This document shows, in pieces, positions 30,737 to 37,946 of a stretch of DNA of 64,000 nt. Source of the DNA: Microglena sp. YARC (Eukaryota; Chlorophyta; Chlorophyceae; Chlamydomonadales; Chlamydomonadaceae); NCBI GenBank assembly GCA_022414725.1, contig CM039462.1, positions 35,068,558 to 35,132,557 on the forward strand, written 5' to 3'. The notes under the pieces were generated by a model. It was given only the letters and a program-made list of their open reading frames with translations. It made no database searches and was not told the DNA's origin. The position numbers and the translations under genes were made by a program. The stretch's first letter is position 1. Each line of letters opens with the position of its first letter.

Positions 30737-33700
30737 ACACCCCCCCCCCCGCGCGCGCGCCCCCCCCCCCACCGCCCCCCCCCCCTTCCACACCCGCTCC
30801 TCCTGTCCCCTTCCCCCCCAGCCATATACCCTGCATCCACCCCTGCCCATCCATGCCCATCCTGCCATCCCTCTCCCCCTCCACACCCCTCCTCCCGTCC
30901 TCCTCCCCCCAGCAATATACCCGCATATCACACCAATCCATCCCGCCGACCAGACAAAGGGGAACAGCACTAATATAAGAGTGTAAAAACTCATTAAAAA
31001 CTATATTATCATCAGTGTCAGCAAATAATTTTGTTTTTCAATAAGATTCGAAATTCTGGTGTAACGGCCTCGTCCGACTAATATAATAATATTATTATTC
31101 ACTTAATATTGATATAACATACCATCCCCCCACCTATGAAGGGCGATACCATTCCAACACATTCTTGGCCATTCCCTCCCACCACCCCTCTGCTCCTGTC
31201 TCCCCTTACCCCAAAGCCAATATCACCCCGCCGTACTACTCCAGTGCCTGGTTTCTTCGCCCCCCCTCATGAACACAGTGTGTTCTTCTTCTGAGCACTC
31301 ACCATTTTCCTATCGATCCCTCAGTGATGGCCTCTGGCCCCAAGGAAGTTGCGTGAAGCACAGTAGTCAGCATCCGAGACATTCCTATGAGAAGCAATCG
31401 ATGTCTTCTGCCCTTGTCAAAATCATGCTTGAAGTGGTGTTTGGCAGATGCCCAACTATATGTGGGTGTGGGAAGGGGAGGGGGGGCGGGTGGGGGGGGG
31501 GGGGGTGGGCTATCGTGATCATGCCATCGCATCGCATTGTCTTTGTTTGCAGGCAGTTGTTGCGAGTAACTCGACTTTCTTCATAATTGTCCAGCTGTGT
31601 GCTCTTCGCGGTTGCCATCCGCTCAACCAGGTTTAAAGGTTTGGAGTTAGGGCCTAAACCCTGAACCCTAAACCTATAAAAAACCCATTAACTGTTGAGG
31701 CATCCATGCTCCTTGCAGCAGCAACAAACATTTAAAAGCCACTTTTAGGGTATCGAACACTGCCAGCAGCATTTGCAAAGCGACCTCGCAATTGAAGACA
31801 GGGGCAATGGGATGGTTCAACGGGTCCACACGGGCTACCCTTACTGATAGATATAATGCACAACGAACATATAAAAGATCGCAGTATAAATATCATAAAC
31901 AGATCTATCAAACTATCTATGTACAGTAATGTTGCATAATATATATAATAAGATCAAGAATACGAAATATCTATGACTAGCAATAATACCTATTACAATA
32001 AAATAATAATATCACACTAAAACAAATTATAGAGATACATAAGTAAGATTCATGATTGTAAATGAAATAACTACTAATTTCCATATTACATCATTCCTGC
32101 AACACGTCACCACCAACAGCAACACCACCAACACAACCAACACCAACAACCTGCAGCTTGAGTGGAGCTGTGGATGAGCGACCTGTGGGACCTCACACCA
32201 ACCCAACACACCAACACCAACTAAGCAACACACACCAACAGCAACACCACCAACACCAACAACCTGCCAGCTTGACGTGGAGGTGTGAAGTGCACGACCC
32301 TGCGGACCTATACACCTAACCAACCACAAACCAGCCAACAGCAATGCACCAGCACCTAAACGGAGGCAACACCACCAAACACAACAACCTGCAGCTTGAG
32401 TGGAGGTTGAGTAACGACCCTGTGGGACCTAACAGCCGAACCCTAACACGACCAACACCAACAGCAACACACCACCAACAAGCAACACCACCATCCATTC
32501 TGCTTACCCGCTTATTCCTAACCGTTTAAATTCTTGAGAGCAGTACGGAAGTATATATATTTTCCACTATACATTCATTCCTGCAACCCTACTTACCAGC
32601 GGATGACTTAGTATCAGGCAGCACATGTTGTAGGTCACCCCATATATAATAATATCCATAGTTTAAATAAATTATCCCACTAAATTTCCAGTATACATCA
32701 TCCTGCAAAACCCTACTATCCCTCGGTATGTACTATACAGCAGCACATTTGTAGGATGGGATTGACCGTGAACATGGTGGCAACTAGTGGTGTAGCGGTT
32801 GTTCAAAAACGCTGTACGTTTTCACATCTGAACACAGATTTTTGCTGTCGAGACTATGTACCCACTTTCAAAGTGATTCAAGTCATCAGCAGAGGTACTA
32901 CTTATCTTGCCAAATTGGTCAGCGCTAATGAAAGCGCACAAATGTCAAATTGTCAAGCGCTTTGAAGTGCAATAAGCTCAAAATCTGCGCGCTGAGCCCA
33001 CAGGGAGTTGAAAAAGTTGCGCAAAACGCGGCAGAGGGGCACAAAAGCAGTGCGCAAAATCGCGCTGCTGTGCGGCGGCTTTGTAGTACCTTGCATGAAC
33101 CACATTCAAGTGCAAGTTTTCAAGTGATCAGACTGGCAGCCTCGATTTTATGTATGAGGCATGTATGTTTACAGTCAGGATGCCCCTATTCAGTGAGTAG
33201 TACAATAGGTTTTTTCTTAATTGGTGTAGACCAGATCGCTTGAGGATGAAGATCGGGGGTATCGACTCCCCCTTCGGTTCGATCTTGCGTTGCAGGTCTT
33301 AGTCAAGCCGCTGATGTAGCTTGTCTAGGTGAGTAGGGCACCGCCTCCCCACCGCGTACGACGGGCTCCTCTTACCCCACGCTCCCACCCATGGCTATCA
33401 TTACCTTATATACAGTCCAGGGGCAGCCACTTTGGCTAACAGGACTTAACCAACCCAATCGGCGATCGAAGATAACAGTCAATATTGGTGAGGAGCAAGT
33501 ACATGGCTTTAGGGCTCAGGGCTAACTGTAAGAGTAGGTTAACGCCTTCAGCACTCATAGACTACTACAATGAAAGAAACCCTTCATTTGGTCAACACAC
33601 CCTTCTGGGGCAGGGACAATGAGACTTATGCCAACGCTTCAACGATTCAAGATAAAATCTAAATTTGAGGACACAAGACATGGCGGTAGGGCTCATGAGA

Positions 33701-36700
33701 CTTAGATTGGGTTTCATGAAGCTGAGCACATGAAAGCATCTTGCGTCCCAAGACGAAGACTTTCAGAAGTAGTTTAGCCTTTGAAAACAAAAAACAAATG
33801 CAAACAACCCATAAACCCAAATATGTGGGCGGGCAGAGTCAGCAGTTGGTGGGTGAGTGAGGAGGCTGGGCTGGGTGGGCTGGCTGGATGGGTGGGGGGT
33901 CGCTGGAAGGGATAGGTCCGGTGGTGATTTAGTGGTGTGGGGTGGCTGGTGGTGGTAACGGGACAAGTTGTTTGCTGGGTATGTTGAAGTCTAGGAGGGG
34001 GATGGTAGGTCTGGAGGCTTGAGTCCTTATTGTTATCTCTCCGTGNNNNNNNNNNNNNNNNNNNNNNNNNNNNNNNNNNNNNNNNNNNNNNNNNNNNNNN
34101 NNNNNNNNNNNNNNNNNNNNNNNNNNNNNNNNNNNNNNNNNNNNNNNNNNNNNNNNNNNNNNNNNNNNNNNNNNNNNNNNNNNNNNNNNNNNNNNNNNNN
34201 NNNNNNNNNNNNNNNNNNNNNNNNNNNNNNNNNNNNNNNNNNNNNNNNNNNNNNNNNNNNNNNNNNNNNNNNNNNNNNNNNNNNNNNNNNNNNNNNNNNN
34301 NNNNNNNNNNNNNNNNNNNNNNNNNNNNNNNNNNNNNNNNNNNNNNNNNNNNNNNNNNNNNNNNNNNNNNNNNNNNNNNNNNNNNNNNNNNNNNNNNNNN
34401 NNNNNNNNNNNNNNNNNNNNNNNNNNNNNNNNNNNNNNNNNNNNNNNNNNNNNNNNNNNNNNNNNNNNNNNNNNNNNNNNNNNNNNNNNNNNNNNNNNNN
34501 NNNNNNNNNNNNNNNNNNNNNNNNNNNNNNNNNNNNNNNNNNNNNNNNNNNNNNNNNNNNNNNNNNNNNNNNNNNNNNNNNNNNNNNNNNNNNNNNNNNN
34601 NNNNNNNNNNNNNNNNNNNNNNNNNNNNNNNNNNNNNNNNNNNNNNNNNNNNNNNNNNNNNNNNNNNNNNNNNNNNNNNNNNNNNNNNNNNNNNNNNNNN
34701 NNNNNNNNNNNNNNNNNNNNNNNNNNNNNNNNNNNNNNNNNNNNNNNNNNNNNNNNNNNNNNNNNNNNNNNNNNNNNNNNNNNNNNNNNNNNNNNNNNNN
34801 NNNNNNNNNNNNNNNNNNNNNNNNNNNNNNNNNNNNNNNNNNNNNNNNNNNNNNNNNNNNNNNNNNNNNNNNNNNNNNNNNNNNNNNNNNNNNNNNNNNN
34901 NNNNNNNNNNNNNNNNNNNNNNNNNNNNNNNNNNNNNNNNNNNNNNNNNNNNNNNNNNNNNNNNNNNNNNNNNNNNNNNNNNNNNNNNNNNNNNNNNNNN
35001 NNNNNNNNNNNNNNNNNNNNNNNNNNNNNNNNNNNNNNNNNNNNNAGGAGGTGTAAGTTGTGTGAACGATAATAGAATTTGACAAGGTGGAGAGAATCAA
35101 TAAAACTAAAGCTGGGTCATTAAATATATATAAAGAAATTGAAGGTAGGGGAAAATAAAAATACATGGGGGAACCGGGAGGTCGAATGGAGAGTGAGGGG
35201 AGGAGGAACTAATGTCACAACTAAAAAGAGGAACGGGAAAAGCAAAGAATAGGGGGTTAATAAAAGGTGAAATATTTACGAAGGGAGGTGTAGTGGGAGG
35301 GGCCCGACACATGAAATGAACTGTTAGTAAGCTATCTGACATAAATGGTTTTCTGGCCCTTCATGCGCAACTAGCTGTTCTACACATAGAAAATAACTCA
35401 ACAGTCCTAGTGGTCGAAGTGCGGCAGAAACTTTGGTGAGAGTGGATATCAATAATGCACGTGAGATTCGAGCTGTCAAGCTTGGGAAGGGTTGTGAGGT
35501 GGTGGGTTTACGAGGCCAGGTTTGGGCAGTGATCAGGCAGACAGATAGACAGACACTTGGACAAAGTGTGACTCTGGGGTCCCGCACAGTAGTGGGTCTG
35601 CCCAAAAAAATACAACTAAACAGGGGGACGGCAAATGAATTTAAAAAGGAGGAAGTGTCGGGGTCTGAAATAGTTTGAATATTACGAAAGGTGCGAGGGT
35701 AGGTATGGTGTGTGGGTTGGGTGGAGGTGGGGATGGGGGGATCCGAGGTAAGAAATTCATGACTGAAAGTTAGCTTCCTATTACATGCAAGATTGGATTC
35801 TACCTGTATCAGCTCACAATAACAGTTACATATAGTATTCACACTCCATTTTTTTAAAGATAATATAATAACCCAGAGAAGTAACATAATTTATTCAGAT
35901 ATAAACAGAGTGATGACAATCTCCTACACTCAACAATTGGGTTAAGAGGATTACGCTTGTGCGTTGTCAGAGCTTCTACACTGGACTCAAGTTGAATACA
36001 TGCATGTCCTCTCTAAATTTTCGTTTCTACTACAAATTTTTAAAGTCCTTATTCCACTTCTAAGAGTTGCTGTGTGTGAACTCCTAAAGATAACATAAAA
36101 TGCCTTTCATAGCTTCCAAATAAGCCAGCTGGGCAAGCCTGTCATCAATGACGAGTTGATGTGTCTCAATGATGTAGCATCAAATGTCAAGTCATAGACG
36201 AGATTGTTCACTGAAGACAATGGCATAGCTCTAGATAAGTAAACTATTGGATGAGAGATTAACAACCTTGCCTTGTGAAGAAGCCGTGTGAACTGCGTGA
36301 GCATTGCCCCTGTGCCATCCCAATGGTGCGACCCCCTGTGAATGCATGAGACGCTGACCCTAAGTAGAATGCATGACGAACGCACCCCTAGGTAAGAATG
36401 CATGACGACGCGACGTACTAATGAACTAGCTTAAACCGATAGCCTTCCGTCGTTGAATTCATAAGTGGATGACTCACTCAGTATAAAAGTTAGAAAACCT
36501 GGCAGAGGGTTGAAGGCGGGGCCAGGGGGACGTGGGCAGGGGGACGGAAAACGGAGGGGGGGGGGGGGTACAGGAAAGGTCCACAGAATTTTGCCGGAAG
36601 GTTCCCTTACTCCACACGTTGTTGTGAGGCCAAAAGAATTTTTCTCATTTCAAAGGTAGGCTCACTTTGAGTGGAAAGTCCCATGTAGGTGTTGACTTAT

Positions 36701-37915
36701 TTAAGGTTGAAGGTATCCATTGTAAAGGTTGTGAACTTACTTTTAGAGTGATAAGTGCGCCATGTAGGTGTGAGCCAGCATTGATGAGGTCTCTTGATAA
36801 CCTGTTTGTGAAAGGGCGTCCACCATCTTGTTGAACTGGGCATAGCACAGTAAGTAAGGTCAGATCAGAGAGGCTTTATATGCAGGAGCTACAGTCGCAC
36901 ATGTAAGGTATGGCCAGGCCTGATGAGGTCTTCTTTGAACCCGGCTGCTGTGTGAAGGGTCCATCTTATCTGACAAGGCCTGCGGCAATAGCATGTAATG
37001 AGGTTCAGGTCAGAGAGGCTTTACTTCATGCAGGCTACCAGTCGCGCATGTAGGAATGGTCAGGCACTCTGATGAGGTCTTCTGAAACGCTGCTGTGGTG
37101 ACAGGGGTCACCATCTTATGTTGACATAAACACTGTGGCAAATAGCTGCAAGTAGGCCAGCTTCGCGTCAACTGACAAAACGTGTTGACGCATTCAAATG
37201 AAACTAAACGTGATCAATTTGCGGACGCGTTGCAACAAACATGAGGGGCCGGCTGGGAGGTATTTTTTCCGCTACATACAGGATTCGTACATGGGACCCT
37301 ATTTTGGGGCATCGCTGTACACCTGACCACAAGTGTCGCACGGATAAGCTCAATTTGCTCCAATTGCAAATTGCAACCGTCGCACTAAAACATAAAGGCT
37401 TCAGCACAAAACTAAAGAGAATAAACAAAACAAATAAAGCAAAGTGCTCAGCACACAAACTAAAGCAGAACTAAGAAAACAAACTAAACATATCAGTGTA
37501 AGCAAACAACTAAAGCGAACTAAGACAAAAACTAAAACAATCAGCGCCTCAGACTCGAAGTACATAGTTGAGGTGTAGCGATGGGGCATGGCACTTCCGT
37601 AAAGGCAATGCGGCTGTGCTACGATTCCCAACTCGAGCAGGCACTTATTAATGTCCATATTACAATATCATTGCTCTGTAACATGCTCCTGACACTAGTG
37701 GGTTTAGGGTTTGTATATGCTCTATCACAGTTGGTGTGCATGTTTATGGATTATGGTTTAGGGTTTTAGGGTTTTTATAGTGATCTTACACGTTGGGCAA
37801 GTCCTTGAGCTATTTGGCTACCTGGCTGCAACTACATACAGACCGCAGGGTTACATGGAGAGATTGGGTGAGAGTGGCAAGGGTGAAGTGACTATGGGGG
37901 ATATGTCATGTGTGT

Positions 37916-37946
<31 letters not shown>

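Larger units (their letters stand above)
26160..34045. other. Left copy of a region assembled twice around the gap
   Basis: This 7.9-kb stretch, ending at the N gap, matches 35,046 to about 42,180 in the same order and orientation: shared landmarks include CTAATGTCACAACTAA (26,296/35,210), CTGGCCCTTCATGCGCAACT (26,448/35,353), the DHS exons, the GCGC MITE, the SINE and the terminal GTCTAGGAGGGGGATGGTAG (33,990/42,119). The copies differ mostly by single-base indels and homopolymer length. Confidence 0.9.

Noticed and set aside
30071..30994. Long Gly-rich (minus) and Pro-rich (plus) open frames
   Set aside because: They come from runs of C; the second assembled copy of the same interval does not conserve them.
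34019..35166. Open frames across the N gap
   Set aside because: They consist of X residues only.
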